From: Oryzias latipes
Taxonomy: Eukaryota > Chordata > Actinopteri > Beloniformes > Adrianichthyidae
Length of the DNA: 64,000 nucleotides
Reading direction: 5' to 3'
Assembly: GCF_002234675.1 (NCBI RefSeq)
Contig: NC_019860.2
Coordinates: 10,290,586-10,354,585 of the forward strand
Shown here: positions 1-18,329 of the stretch, in pieces
Numbering within the stretch: the stretch's first letter is position 1
How the letters are laid out: the number at the start of each line of letters is the position of its first letter
The notes under the pieces: generated by a model
The model's input: only the letters and a program-made list of their open reading frames with translations
Database searches by the model: none
Told to the model about the DNA's origin: nothing
Translations under genes and position numbers: made by a program

Positions 1-1492
1 TAAAGTGTCTGAACAATTTTGAAAATGTGTTATGCATATATTTGCCGTAACTGAGTCTGTGTCTACTGGAGGTTCCCTTTCAAAACAGCAGTATTGGCCT
101 GCACAACAAATATTTTGATTGAGCCTGTTGCTGCTTAAATACACACTGTTTTTATACAAATTCCGCAATTTATCTGATTTGAATAGTCTAATTAAACATT
201 TAAAAAAATGTAACGATCCCTAGCTCTGCTGTTTTGTCTTGTTTTTGTGTGTGTGTCCTTTTGTAAGACAGCCTTCATTCTGAATTACAAAGCAAGTGAA
301 TACAAACGTTCTTGTTTTTGGTTTTCAGGAAAGTTTGACATGCTGAAGACGGAGAAGTTTGAAGCGACACACGCTGTAGCCACCATCATCTCTCACTCAA
401 AATATACACCGTTAACCTACAACAATGACATTGCACTCATCAAACTGCAAAACCCAATCAAGTTCACCAAGTACATTCTGCCAGCATGCTTACCTGACCA
501 AGAATTTGCCGAAAAGGTGAAGTACACATCAATATGTGAACACAAATATATCTTCTTGGACGTCCTCATGTTTTAATGACAGCAAGTGGGAACATCCCAA
601 CTACCCACACGGGCTGTCTGCGGGTGAAAGATGGGCAAACCTGTACAGGTCACGCAGGTGACCCGCATGGCACATCAAGGTCATAGATTGTTCAATGAGC
701 AAGTAGAACAAACGTTTTCATACACGTTTTTCTACGGGCATACATGTCATATAGATAAGCAAATTAGGCAATCAGAGCGTAGTTTATGTAGGCTACGGGC
801 ACCTTACGGGCACTTGCACTCTTTGAATGCCAAGTGTGCAGGGTCCATAAGAAGCCAGTCCTCGCTTCTTACTCACGTATAGAGTGTGGCATAAGGGCAG
901 CATCTTTCATACATCATAAGTAAGAGAAAGTAAAATTAGCCTCACAATAATACTTCATGATACACCTACCACACGCACTTAATAAATGTACGTATGTGTT
1001 ACAGTCTGCCAGACAGACACTTGCTTGAAGGCTATAAAAGTGAGGAAACTAAACTGCTTTTGCCCACAGGTACTGATGCGCCAGCCAGAGGGGCTGGTCA
1101 GCGGTTTTGGACGTCTCGGTGAAGGCCGGGCGCCATCCACCATCTTGCAGCGCCTTAGTGTCCCTTATGTTGACCGGCACGTCTGCATGGAATCCACACC
1201 GCTGGAAATCCTGCCGCAGATGTTTTGTGCTGGCTACGATAAAGAGGCAAAGGACGCCTGCCAGGGCGACAGTGGGGGCCCGCACGTAACGCGCTACCAT
1301 GACACCTACTTTGTAACAGGCGTAGTGAGCTGGGGCGAAGGCTGCGCGCGCAAAGGCAAATACGGGATCTACACCCAGGTGTCCAAGTACATCCCCTGGA
1401 TCAGAGTAGCCACCAAAAGACTGATGGACCTAAATCTAAACAGACAAAGACCAAAAAGGCATGATGGCACCATCCGGCGCCTGTTCCTGTAA
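1..1492 (+). CDS. f10: Coagulation factor X, last two coding exons (partial)
   Basis: Factor X is the secreted, vitamin K-dependent serine protease that converts prothrombin to thrombin. Two exons are visible: 329-516 (acceptor gttttcag, donor at 517) and 1070-1492 (acceptor tgcccacag), joined in phase 0. The first carries the catalytic Asp context NNDIALIKL. The second carries the catalytic Ser in [10 protein letters not shown], with the preceding Asp of the S1 pocket, then [17 protein letters not shown], which is almost identical to mammalian factor X and separates it from factors VII and IX. The His57 exon, the EGF and Gla exons and the signal peptide lie left of the window. A basic tail ([16 protein letters not shown]) precedes the TAA at 1490-1492. 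No frameshift or stop is seen. Protein Z follows about 4.6 kb downstream on the same strand, as in the human F10-PROZ pair. Confidence 0.93.
329..516 (+). CDS. f10: f10 penultimate exon (catalytic Asp102)
   Basis: 188-nt exon between a good acceptor (tttggttttcag) and the donor gtgaag. It ends after FAEK at a codon boundary, the position of the last intron in the vitamin K-dependent protease family. It encodes the middle of the protease domain, including NNDIALIKL and ACLPDQEF. Confidence 0.92.
1070..1492 (+). CDS. f10: f10 terminal exon (catalytic Ser195)
   Basis: The last exon begins [16 protein letters not shown] and holds [20 protein letters not shown], with the catalytic Ser and the Asp six residues before it that binds P1 Arg. 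The stop is TAA at 1490-1492. Human factor X shares the [20 protein letters not shown] stretch almost residue for residue. Confidence 0.94.
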   Translation, partial: VLMRQPEGLVSGFGRLGEGRAPSTILQRLSVPYVDRHVCMESTPLEILPQMFCAGYDKEAKDACQGDSGGPHVTRYHDTYFVTGVVSWGEGCARKGKYGIYTQVSKYIPWIRVATKRLMDLNLNRQRPKRHDGTIRRLFL

Positions 1493-2075
1493 AATGTATC
1501 ATAATCGTTTAGATCAGTTTCCCTCTGAACCTCATCTATAGCATATTCTAAAATTTTGTATTAAAACCAGATAACATGATGAATAGTCAATGAACAGTGT
1601 TAACAATGCCTTAGAACTGTAGCCAATGGCTTTTCCAGTAAATAGCAGCTCTTAGCTGAGTACAAACCTTCAGTGGTGAAGACATTTAATTCAGTTGACC
1701 TGATGCTTGTCTGGAAAGTTACGTTCAGTATGAACAAAAGTACAGAGAAGATTAATAACATTGTGAAAATGTGTGTTTTCAGGTCTGTTTTTCCATCTCT
1801 GCGAAATCTGAAAATAAATATCCTTACAGATCAGCACTTTCATATTTTGGTTTGCAGCTATTTATTTTTTATGTGAATGAACAGTAAAATACAATGAATT
1901 AAATGAAAATGTATTTAAAGTAACTAACAGAAATAGTTTGCTATTTGGCTATAGAAAAAAACCCAACATTTTATTAAACTTTTCAGAGCCCAATATGACC
2001 TTTATTGGGTTAAATAACGTAATATTGCATTACTTATTAATACGTATTACTTAAAATTGGGTCTGCAAAGAGATT
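1493..2075 (+). other. f10 3' UTR and flank
   Basis: AT-rich sequence after the f10 stop, with possible polyadenylation signals (attaaa near 1559, aataaa near 1813). No gene is seen. Confidence 0.5.
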
Positions 2076-2079
2076 TTAA

Positions 2080-2284
2080 CCCTTGTGCTGTCCTAGGCAC
2101 TTTATCATTGGGAGTTGGGTCATCTAGACCCACTAGACAGTGCTCTGAACCTTTTTTCTTCAATGATTTGTGATCTTCACTGGTGTCCATGGATTACATG
2201 AAATCTTTCCACTTTTATTCACCTTTGTCATTGTAGGAATAACACGTCAATGTAAGGGTGGGGTCATCTAAGATAGCACAAGGG
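2080..2284. mobile_element. piggyBac-like MITE, TTAA-flanked
   Basis: A 205-bp non-coding element. The termini are inverted repeats beginning CCCTTGTGCT and ending AGCACAAGGG, and both ends abut TTAA (2076-2079 and 2285-2288). This is the target duplication of piggyBac-type elements. A second, inverted copy lies at 22516-22721. The superfamily is inferred from the TTAA and the CCC terminus; no transposase is present. Confidence 0.8.
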
Positions 2285-2402
2285 TTAATAATTCTTGAGA
2301 CTTTCTCAATTGTCTCATCATCCTATTATTGATAGCTTCGAACCCTTTAAAAAATGATTTAACACTTTCTTTCATTCTGGATTAGAAAACGCAAAAAATG
2401 TA

Positions 2403-2639
2403 TTGATCAGTCAGAGATTCTGCAAGGTGTCACAATAAAAAAAAAATGAGACAGGTCTTTAATGTTCATGATTATTTATTTATTTATCCCACATTGGAGA
2501 AATTCTTCTCCTGCATTATTGCCTATCCCCTGGGGGGAGCGGTGAGCTGCAGACTAGCCGCGCTAGGGGGGTGACAGCTGGCTGGAGAGAGCAGGGATCG
2601 ACTCGCGAACCCTTCGGGTATTGGACGACCTGCTCTACC
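2403..2639. repeat. Unclassified dispersed-repeat-like segment
   Basis: Starts with a poly-A run and a short TTTA microsatellite, followed by a GC-rich segment with a tRNA-like look (gggatcgactcgcgaaccc). It abuts the truncated end of the Tc1 copy. A SINE-like origin is possible but not shown. Confidence 0.35.
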
Positions 2640-3700
2640 GTCCATTCATTCATGCAGATCCTCTTAAGAGCTGTGATGTTTTGGGCTGTTGTTCGGCAAC
2701 ACAGCCTTTAAACTCCATCCATAGATTCTTGATTGGACTGAGATCCAGGGATTGGCCAGACCACTCCAGGACTATGGGATATTCCTATGTAGTCACTCCT
2801 TCGTTGCCTGGGCAATGTGTTTGAGATCATTGTCTTGCTGGAAAATCCAACATCTTCAGTGTTCTCAATGAAGGGTTCAAAAACTCACAATAAAAAAGCC
2901 CCAATTGACCTTTTCCTCACTGTACAGTAGATCATTTGTTCTGTACAGCCTGCAGAAAAGCAGACCCAAACCAAGATGTTTCCACTGGGTGTTCTTTGGA
3001 TGCAACTCAGCATTCTTCGCCGTTCAGAGACGTTTATACCAAAGAGTCAAGTTTTGCTTTCATCTGACCACATGATATTCGCCCAGTCCTCCTCTGGACC
3101 ATCCAAATGGTCTGGAGAGCTTTAGATTATCTTAGACATGTGCTGGATTAAGCTGGGGGAACCACTACAGGATTTATATTAATTACAATGCGGTGTGTTC
3201 CTGTAGTAACCTTTTTATTGTGTTCCCAGATCTCTTTGGGTCATTAATTAGTTCCCCCAGTAAAACTCTGGACTGTTTTTGCTGTTCTAGAGATCATTTG
3301 CTCTCCACTGATGTAAGATCTTTCATGCAGCTCCAGGTGGAGATAGATTGTCAGTGAGCTCATGTGTCTTCCATTTTCTAATAAATGCTCCAACAGTTGA
3401 TCTCTTTTTATGCAGCTGCTTGTTTATTTTAGATTGGTTCATCCCAGTCTTGTGAAGGTCTAGAATATGGCCTCTGGTGTCCTTCGACAGCTCTTTGGTC
3501 ATGGTGGGGAGGTTACAGTCCGACTGTGAGGGTGTGGACAGATGTCTTTTATGAAGAAGACCAGTTCAAACAGGTTACATTAATACAGGTAACCAGTGGA
3601 GGATAGAAAAACTTCTTAAAGAAGAACCAACAAGTCTGGAATTGTGTTTTTTTGTAGGATATAAATCCTTATTTTCTGCACCATTACACAAATAAATTCT
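2640..3700 (-). pseudogene. Decayed Tc1/mariner-like transposase
   Basis: Read on the minus strand from about 3502 (ATGACCAAAGAG), the sequence follows a Tc1-like transposase: an N-terminal helix-turn-helix part (MTKELSKDTRGHILDLHKTG), then many stops and frameshifts, then the acidic-core region near 2850 (FQQDND-like) and the PDLNP-like part near 2750. It breaks off near 2640 before the C-terminus. The region 3540-3700 is probably its 5' non-coding part. The element is inactive. A shorter relative lies at 11270-11990. Confidence 0.8.
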
Positions 3701-4770
3701 TTATGATGAACATTACAGCAACTTGCAGAATTCCCGACAGCCAAATGTTGTTTGTGTCTGGTGAAGTTATTGATTCTGATGTCCTTCTTTATTTATTTAG
3801 AGTAAACAATGAGTGTTTAGGTTCCAGAGGTCGAAGCAGCTTACTGCATTTGTGTGCTTTAAGGACAGAGTCCATAGAGTGAAAACAGCTTTCACTGAGA
3901 TGTTGTTGTGACTATTTTTTGGAGGTGAAAAGACTCAAATAAAAAAAAAAATGAAAAAGTTAAGGAATCTCTGACACTAAACTGATGTAAAAATGTCATC
4001 AAATTTCAGGTAGACTATATACTGTGAACAAACATTCCCAGATACTCAAGTTTGTCATCAGTGGAACAGACTGTGAACACGATAAAATCTGGATCTGAGG
4101 TAAAGGTTGTTGGGACACCCAGTAGCATTTGTGAGTCACCCAAAGGTGTATTTGTGTTTGAGGTTGTGGCGGCAGTCAGTGCTCTGGCGGTGGACAACAT
4201 GTCGGCATCTCTTCTCCAGCTCTGCCTTCTTGCTTGTATCCCTCAAGTGTTCAGTGATGGCAAAGGTAGGAGCACAGTCTTTTAACTCCTTCAATCGTTT
4301 CTCTGAATGTTTCGACGTCGCAGCCGATTTCGGGCTTAAAAACAAAGGGTCAGTTGGACCCGGGATGAATCTCCCGGGATGTCTCTTTGACATCATGAAC
4401 AATAACTTCCCATTGAGTTTAAAGTCAATTTAAATACTTTGAAATTCACATGTCAAATTGTTAGTAAACACACAACCTACATTTGAATAAAAAAGTTCTT
4501 TGATTACATCTCTGTTGTTAAGACCAAGACAAAGAAATGAGTCATAAAAGTATTTATTTAAGGTAAAATGAAGCAGTAAAAACAGAAAAGTGCCGCATTT
4601 AAAGTATTTAAATAATCTGTTGAGTGGCAGGCTGGACGATTTGACCTAAATACCCCAATTTTAAATACTTAAAGGTTCTATGAGGGTTTAATAAGCCGCT
4701 GGACAGCTGAGTTGGCCATCGATGAGCTTCATCCAGTGTGGGTCCTTGGGCAAGACCCTTCATTGCTACT
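3701..4770. other. Gene-free stretch between f10 and proz
   Basis: No recognisable gene. A minus-strand open frame of 88 codons (4402-4136) and overlapping frames near 4015-4285 have no family match that I recognise and no splice or start context. They may be remains of a repeat. Confidence 0.4.
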
Positions 4771-5070
4771 GCCTGGGTCTTCCTGTCCCTGGCCTCCGCC
4801 CAGATAAAATACAGGGTTGTCAGGAAGGGCACCTGCTGCATCCCTTTTGGGGGTCACATGACTGCTAGAGCCTAATCTGGCTGCTGTTGGGTGAAGGCAG
4901 GGTACACATTGGACAGGTACTTTTTTGGGTTAAGCCATACACACCTAGGCTGTAGGGGGGAAGCCGGAGTGCCGGGGTAAAACCCCCACACACACATGAA
5001 GAACATAAAAAGGTCCCAGCTGGGATTTGAAACAGGGCCTTCTTGCTGTGAGGGGAAAGCGCTAATCACT
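4771..5070. repeat. Teleost dispersed repeat (LINE-related)
   Basis: Contains the widespread fish repeat phrase 'gaagccggagtgccgggg..aaaaccc' followed by 'gggatttgaaacagggccttcttgctgtgagg' in diverged form. A related copy occurs at 20500-20740 and a fragment at 31790-31880. Its usual origin is the end of a non-LTR element; the assignment is from memory. Confidence 0.6.
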
Positions 5071-5276
5071 AACCTTAGACAGAATGTTTCAGCTTAACTG
5101 AGTTTATTTCAGGGATCAGAAAGCCTAACATCAGAATGAAGACCAACTCAGCGTGTCTTCCCTCAGACTGGAAGAACTGCACGGTTGAATTGTAGGCTAC
5201 CATAGACTCTAAAAATTGGACTGAATGCCTCCCTGCTTGACACACCACATTGAGGCGTTGGATTGGGGAGTTAAAC

Positions 5277-5479
5277 CAGTGTTTCCTAACCCCGGTCCTC
5301 GGGAAACACTGCACTGCATGTTTTCCATGTTGCCCTGCTTATGCACACCCGATTCAGCTCATCATCAGGCTCTGTAGAAGCCTGACAATGAAAGTTATCA
5401 AAGGCAGGTGTGTTTGAGCAGGGTTGGATTGAAAAAATCCAGGACAGTGTGCCCCAAGGACCAGGGTTGGGAAACACTG
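5277..5479. mobile_element. hAT-type MITE with perfect 8-bp target duplication
   Basis: A 203-bp element. The termini are inverted: CAGTGTTTCCTAACCCCGG at the left, and on the opposite strand CAGTGTTTCCCAACCCTGG at the right. It is flanked by the identical octamer AGTTAAAC (5269-5276 and 5480-5487). An 8-bp duplication and a CAGTG start are typical of hAT elements. It is non-coding. Confidence 0.85.
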
Positions 5480-6068
5480 AGTTAAACAACCAAATGGTTT
5501 CCCGAGTGCAGTTTTGTCTGCAGCTTATCGCTCCCCGGCGGGATGGGTCAAATTCAGAGACCAAATTTACAATTTTCACACACCTAGGTGTGTGACAACT
5601 AATAGGACGTTGACTTGACAGATTTACTAAAAATTGCATGTATTCTTGGGTGAATTGGTACAAGATTTGTGTCAATTCTCTTATAGACATGTCTCTTACA
5701 GTCACAAGGTCGAGCTGCTTGGGATCCAATTCATAGCCTTTTCTTTTAATATTCTTGTCAATGATTTTTGTTTCTATACTCGTGACATAAAACATTTCAT
5801 TTCATTTCTCGTTCCATGTTTATTGTGGTACAGTCTATGTCACCAAACACTACGACTATTGCAATGCTTTGACCTAGCAAAACAACTGTGATTTTAGCAA
5901 AGCCCTTCCTTTAGCATGTCTCTATGGTCAAAATAATATCCACCCTTTCTAGGTGTGTCATTAGCATAACCCAGGCTTGTTTCTTTTGATGGTTTTTCGG
6001 ATTTTTTTCTTTTAGAGGTAAAATGCAGCCTTTTTTAATCTATACCGACGACACCATGGTGTTTGTAG

Positions 6069-6232
6069 TGTTTCCTCGGATGCCTGGGTCTGAAGCCGTG
6101 TTCCTGCGGTCCAAACGAGCCAACAGGTTCCTAGTGGAAGAGATTCTACAGGGGAACCTGGAGCGAGAGTGCTTCGAGGAGCTCTGCAACTACGAGGAGG
6201 CACGCGAGGTGTTTGAGGACACCGCAAAGACG
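6069..6232 (+). CDS. proz: proz Gla-domain exon
   Basis: Encodes [19 protein letters not shown] and then the Gla-rich [14 protein letters not shown]. The Cys pair and the Glu pairs that are carboxylated are present. The propeptide processing site precedes ANRF (RSKR). Length and phases match exon 2 of the clotting-factor family. Confidence 0.85.
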
Positions 6233-9200
6233 GTGGGTTGATGGTGAGCAGCAGATGAGGAGAGATCCAAGTCGGGAGTCTAATAGATGTTTGTTCGTGT
6301 GCAGATCTCCTTCTGGACAGTTTACTATGGTGAGTTTGACCTTAACCCTTGAAAACACTGAATGAAGAAAAAGGAAACCTGCTAATCAATGAAAGCAGAA
6401 ACATTTAGTTGGTTTTATCTCCAAAGCAACCATTTTATTTTTAGGTTGCCTGGGGGTGATGAAGAATCTGCAAAAGTAAACTTTCAAATTTCCTTTGCAA
6501 TATAGTTTTTTTGCTAAACAGGGATCCATGTATTGAATTTTCGCAATATTCAGGTAAAAAAGGTGCGAGCAACAGGGAGAAAGCCACTTTTGTGACCTCG
6601 CCATGCAAACGCAGTTAAAGTTTAGGGGAAGTAAAATCCAACAATGGTCGAGGAGTTAGACGGTGAAAGATCAAACCCCCCAGGGGGGGCTTAATTTTTA
6701 GCTGGTAATAAAGGTTTTTTATTTTTCCAAACTTCCTTTGGATATTTCCATGGTTTTGTTAGTGGATTTAGAAATACTTTTAAGAGATTTTTGAACCATA
6801 CTTTTCTGTTTTACGATTGCTCCTGCTGTGATGTCATCTTTTTTTTAAATATTAGGGTTGGGGGTGGGGATTGTCACTAGGCCTGGGTGTTTCTCAATTT
6901 CTGCTGTGTTTTTGAGTATTTGGCAGGGTTACATTTTTTCTGAAAGGCGCAGGAAGATAGAATCACTGCGAAAACAGAAACGGCCCCTGGAAGTCCAGGA
7001 CTGCTGTGGGCCCAAAACAACGACGTTGAGGTGTTTTCTATACTCTGCTGTGTGTTCTGAGATGGAGACCAGTGTATATCCAGCCCCTGCCTCAATGGAG
7101 GACTCTGCACGGACAAAGTGGGGGGGTTTTCTTGCTCCTGCCCAGCCCCCTACCACGGACCAGCCTGTGAAAAAGGAGGCCTGAGTACAGATGAAAAATA
7201 CAAATTCAGAGGGCACGAGTTATCTGTTCATCAGGTTACGGCACCAGGTTTGACCATCAGCTAAACCATTTCACGGCTGTCAGAGTAGGGGTGTGACGAG
7301 CAAAACCTGTCTGTTCCAGAAATTTCAGAGTGTCCCACTGGCGGCCCGGCAGCTTGTCACCAGCTGTGCGAGGTTTCCGGACGCTCATTCACCTGTTCCT
7401 GCACCACGGGGTTCAAACTTCATGGTGACGGACGAAGCTGTGTGCCTGACGGTTCGATTCCCATTGCGTGACATCATCATGGTCACAAAGCTGCCTCCCA
7501 CTGCTGGCTAACATGGTCTTTGTTTCCACAGTGAAGTTTCCCTGCGGAAGGCTCCCCAGCGCCACCCGTCCCGTTTGTCCTCATGGACATTGTCCTTGGC
7601 AGGTGAGAACTCATCAGCCAATCAGAACTAAGCGTCAAACAAACAAACCAAATTCATTTGTATTGAAATTGGGTTTGTTTACCCCAGGTGACCCTGATGA
7701 GCAGTAAAGGGGTGGAGCTATGTGGAGGTGTGGTGCTGGGACAACACTCCATCCTGACTGCGGCTCGCTGTCTCTTCCTCCAATCAGATTCTGAGCTGAG
7801 AGTATCGGATTTCTATGTGGTGGCTGGTAATCTCCTCCAGCAGTCTGCACTATCAGACATGCAAGCATGTAAATGTGAAAACATGTAAAAGCAAATGGGT
7901 AAACACGCACATTAGGCAAAAACTTGCCATCAGTAATATGGCTACCGCGTAAAAACATGTAAACATGTCAACAAACACACGTAAACCTGCTAATATAAAT
8001 ATGATTAACATGTAAATATGCACACAAATAGTTGACACATAAACCATCAATCATTGGATTGTTAAAAATTGGGTAAGCCCAAAAAACATTAAAACACACG
8101 TCTTTCCGATGCTGACATAAAAAAAACTTCAAAGTACAAAATACTAAAATATCTCAACATATAAAAATGTTTACACGTAAACAGGAAAAAGCCAAAAATG
8201 CTGGGTTCATTTCAACTTCCACCTCTCTGTACTTTCCTCCACCTGCTATCTCTACAGATCACAGTGTCATCTGCAAACATCAGGATCCACAAATTCCTGT
8301 CTTATTGCATCTGTCCATCACCACTGCAAACATGAAAGAGCTCAAAGCTGATTCTTGACGAAGCCCCATCTCCATCTTCAACTCCTTTCTCACACCCTAC
8401 AGCACATTTCACCACTGCTCTCATACACGTCCTGCACAGCACCAACAAACTCCCCAGACACAACCTCGCAGTTACTGATGGCTGTGGAGATCGAAGCATC
8501 GGCACAATATGTGTCAACTTGTGTGCCCCTCCCAATGCCCCCATGTGTTCCTGAGAAATAACGTCCCTGCTGTCATAGTCCATTTTATAGTCTACCACCA
8601 TTTGTTCTTGTGAATTGCATTCTTGCCCTGAACACCAAACTTCCCCATCGGTTCCGTGTCACCCGTTCCCATCACCCACAAGTCCAGTAAACAAAAAAAC
8701 AAAGGGGTTCTAAAATAAACAGAAAATTTTTAGAAAATATTTGATTAACTAAATAGATTGAATCGAGTGGAATACGTTTCCCATTTTTTTAAATTTTATG
8801 GTTAAGGCAAAAAATCAAACAAATTAAAATGGGCTCTGTTTAGTGTTTAAGGATTTAAAATAAGTGCATTCAAACTAATTTGTTTTCTATTTTATCCACT
8901 AGGTAACGCGGAAATCACAATTCTGGATGTGCACCTACACGATCAATTCCATAGCAATCACCATGACAACAACCTTGCTCTTCTTAAGCTGAGCCGCCCC
9001 TTGCTTTTTGGCCCAACCCTCATCCACCTGTGCCTGCCCACCAAGGATTTTAGTGAGAACATCCTAATGCATTCTGGGAGAAAAGGCAACCTTCAAAGAC
9101 AGCAACTGCTATACGTGACGCTGGACGAGTGTCGCAAGAGCCTGAATGTGTCGCATTCACTGACCAACAAAATGTTCTGCATGGTGGAGCAGGGCAGAAA

Positions 9201-9591
9201 GAGGGGGCATCATGAGGACGTCCAGGATTCCAGCGTAGGGCCAAACAGAGCTTCAGCGGTGGACAACTCCACCCAAGAGAGATCTAGGACTGCTGGCCAG
9301 AATCAAACCCAGATAAATGGCAGAGAAAACATCACCAGCAGTCCACATAGAAGGTCTGAGGGAGGAGCCAGGCTCTGCAACGGCCTCCTCCAAGGATCAC
9401 CAGTAGCTACAATGGAGAAAGGAACAGCTTTCCTCACCGGGCTCCTGCTGTCCTCCTCCACTGACTGCGAGGGTCAGGTGTTTATCAAAGTATCGCGATA
9501 TTTAAACTGGATCTCCAACAGGCTAAAGGTAGCAGAGAACCACACAAGCAGTCACATCAGCCAGAGTCTTGTAGACTTGTCTGAACTCTGA
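6069..9591 (+). CDS. proz: Protein Z, vitamin K-dependent pseudoprotease
   Basis: Protein Z is the secreted, Gla-containing cofactor of the inhibitor of factor Xa. Exons: 6069-6232 (Gla; 164 nt), 6305-6329 (25 nt, ISFWTVYYG), 7062-7184 (EGF1, [15 protein letters not shown]), 7320-7451 (EGF2, [13 protein letters not shown]), 7532-7602 (linker [13 protein letters not shown]), 7688-7826 and 8903-9591 (protease-like). Phases agree throughout (1-in/0, 1, 1, 1, 0, 1). The triad is gone: LTAARC replaces [14 protein letters not shown] replaces the Asp102 context, and no GDSGGP is present ([10 protein letters not shown] instead). That fits protein Z rather than factors VII, IX or X. The activation linker lacks an evident IVGG cleavage site. 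The signal-peptide exon was not found; a phase-1 acceptor at 6067-6068 is favoured over a start at ATG 6023 because it gives the usual 164-nt Gla exon. Confidence 0.9.
7890..8170. other. proz intron, low-complexity AAACATGTAAA-rich
   Basis: Repeated short words (aaacatgtaaa, aacacgtaaac) give a degenerate tandem look. No gene is seen. Confidence 0.4.
8200..8690 (-). mobile_element. RTE-type LINE fragment
   Basis: On the minus strand the segment reads like the reverse-transcriptase core of fish RTE elements, with [10 protein letters not shown] near 8280-8250 (the active-site FADD variant) and the upstream part near 8600-8320. Stops and frameshifts break it. It lies in the proz intron between the exons at 7826 and 8903. 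Confidence 0.7.
8903..9591 (+). CDS. proz: proz terminal exon, inactive protease half
   Basis: One long exon from NAEITILDV to the stop at 9589-9591. It covers the region that factor X splits over two exons: no intron occurs after SEN, where factor X has FAEK|V. The catalytic Ser region is replaced by [11 protein letters not shown] long insertion rich in Arg, Ser, Asn and Gln (about codons 100-150) precedes it. The C-terminus (KVSRYLNWI) keeps the final protease helix. Confidence 0.85.
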
Positions 9592-9629
9592 CCCTACAAT
9601 ACATTTTTTTGCAATTTCTTTTGGATCTT

Positions 9630-9960
9630 TACAAGAGCCAATCCACTCCGATCATCTTTTGATCTATTTTAAAATCGTTCCCAGTGGTCTTTTAATCATG
9701 ATTATACTGTTTTTAGCCAAAATCAAAACATCTGTCGTTTTCTAGGACATCGTTTCTGCAGAGCGGCAGGAATTCAATTGAAATGCATCTCTAAGATGTG
9801 GCCGGCATTTTTCTCCAGATTCACAATTTGAATTTAAAAAAATAATTTAGAAGCGCAAATTTGAGTTCAATTTTCTTTCCACATGCCCCCCATCATCAGA
9901 AAAATGCCACAAGAACACGTTAAAAACACCAACAACATGATTTTTATCCAAATTTGTCTG
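9630..9960. repeat. Dispersed repeat family A, copy 1
   Basis: Shares 'gatcatcttttgat..attttaa' and 'tttctgcagagcggcagga' with 16555-16900, and 'actgtttttagccaaaatcaaaa' with 15020-15060. It is non-coding and lies just after the proz stop. Confidence 0.6.
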
Positions 9961-10089
9961 TAAGAACCAAAGTCAAATGTTCAAAATGTGTAAGTTCGTG
10001 TGTTTAAACTTTTAATAAAAACAATAAAAATAATTGTTTGCTTTTTGTTTTTAGTTGCCATTCTGGGTACCCAGAATACACCAGTCAAG

Positions 10090-10320
10090 CTAAGTACACA
10101 CTAGGCATGTAACGCATGTCGCTAAACGCGTAGTCTTGTCACTACCAAATCCAAGTCCCTGATTGGTCAAATTTCAACCTAGTTCAACTTTCTATCCACG
10201 TTCAACTGCTGCGCGTTTTGTACATAGAGTCTGAAAACAGTCGTCAAAACTTGCGTAGCAACGTGTTATTGCGAGATTTTTTGCCGTAGAAGTCCGAAAT
10301 GCGCATTACAGGAGCTGGCC
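10090..10320. repeat. Dispersed repeat, MADF-element-like edge
   Basis: Shares the phrases 'tcactaccaaatccaa', 'ctgattggtcaaa' and 'gttcaac' with the repeat copies at 28830-29300 and 57640-58090, in the opposite orientation. It is non-coding here. Confidence 0.45.
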
Positions 10321-10391
10321 GCTTGAATGTGGTTTAACCAAGCCTTCACACTCAAAAAGAAAAGTCACACAGACGTTAGAAAAACAATTTC

Positions 10392-10397
10392 TTTATT
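10392..10397 (-). terminator. pcid2 polyadenylation signal
   Basis: AATAAA on the minus strand, about 60 nt after the pcid2 stop codon. Confidence 0.6.
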
Positions 10398-10454
10398 CCA
10401 CCAATACAAAACAAAGAAGAAGCTTTTGCCCAACTGCAATGTGGGAAATGGAGT

Positions 10455-17776
<7,322 letters not shown>

Positions 17777-18329
17777 GACTCAGCAGATGTTCACACCTGC
17801 AAATACACAGAGGTCAGTCTAACACTGAAGTCTCCTGACAGCTTTGACGACTTTGATCCTGCAAACTCAGCTAGAGGGCATGATGGGAAATGTGTGAAAT
17901 GTGTTATTTAAATGAAACTTTATTTATACATACAGCTGAAACAGTTTCAATCACCAACTCATATCAACGAAGATGAATAAACAAACAACGGGATACATAG
18001 TTAATAAATTAAAGTATATTAAAATAAAAGGTTAATTTAAAAAAAATGGAATAGTTAGAACGAGCGTAAAAGTGAAAAACAAAATGTATAATAAACATGT
18101 GTCCGACAAAAAACTATATTTAGTGAAAACTAAAAAGCTGGATAACATGTAGGTAGCATTAATACAATTTCAAATGAAACACAAAGAGCAAAGATAAACC
18201 AGAGTTTGTTTGTATGAACTGGGTATGCGCGTTCTACGTGGTTTAAATACGCGGCTCGAACCAGAACTTCCAAAAAATGCAAAACAAAAAAAACCCTAAG
18301 CCTTTAAAATAAAAATTTAAACTACGAAC

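Noticed and set aside
247-1492. Factor VII or factor IX in place of factor X
   Set aside because: [10 protein letters not shown] and [13 protein letters not shown] follow factor X; factors VII and IX differ at these positions.
2560-2640. tRNA-like stretch (gggatcgactcgcgaaccc)
   Set aside because: Looks like a B-box but no cloverleaf or A-box could be formed; at most a tRNA-derived SINE remnant.
4136-4402. 88-codon minus-strand open frame
   Set aside because: No family recognised and it overlaps other open frames on both strands; chance or repeat remnant.
6023-6241. proz start at ATG 6023
   Set aside because: The resulting N-terminus is not a signal peptide, and an acceptor at 6067-6068 gives the family's usual 164-nt Gla exon with a phase-1 start.
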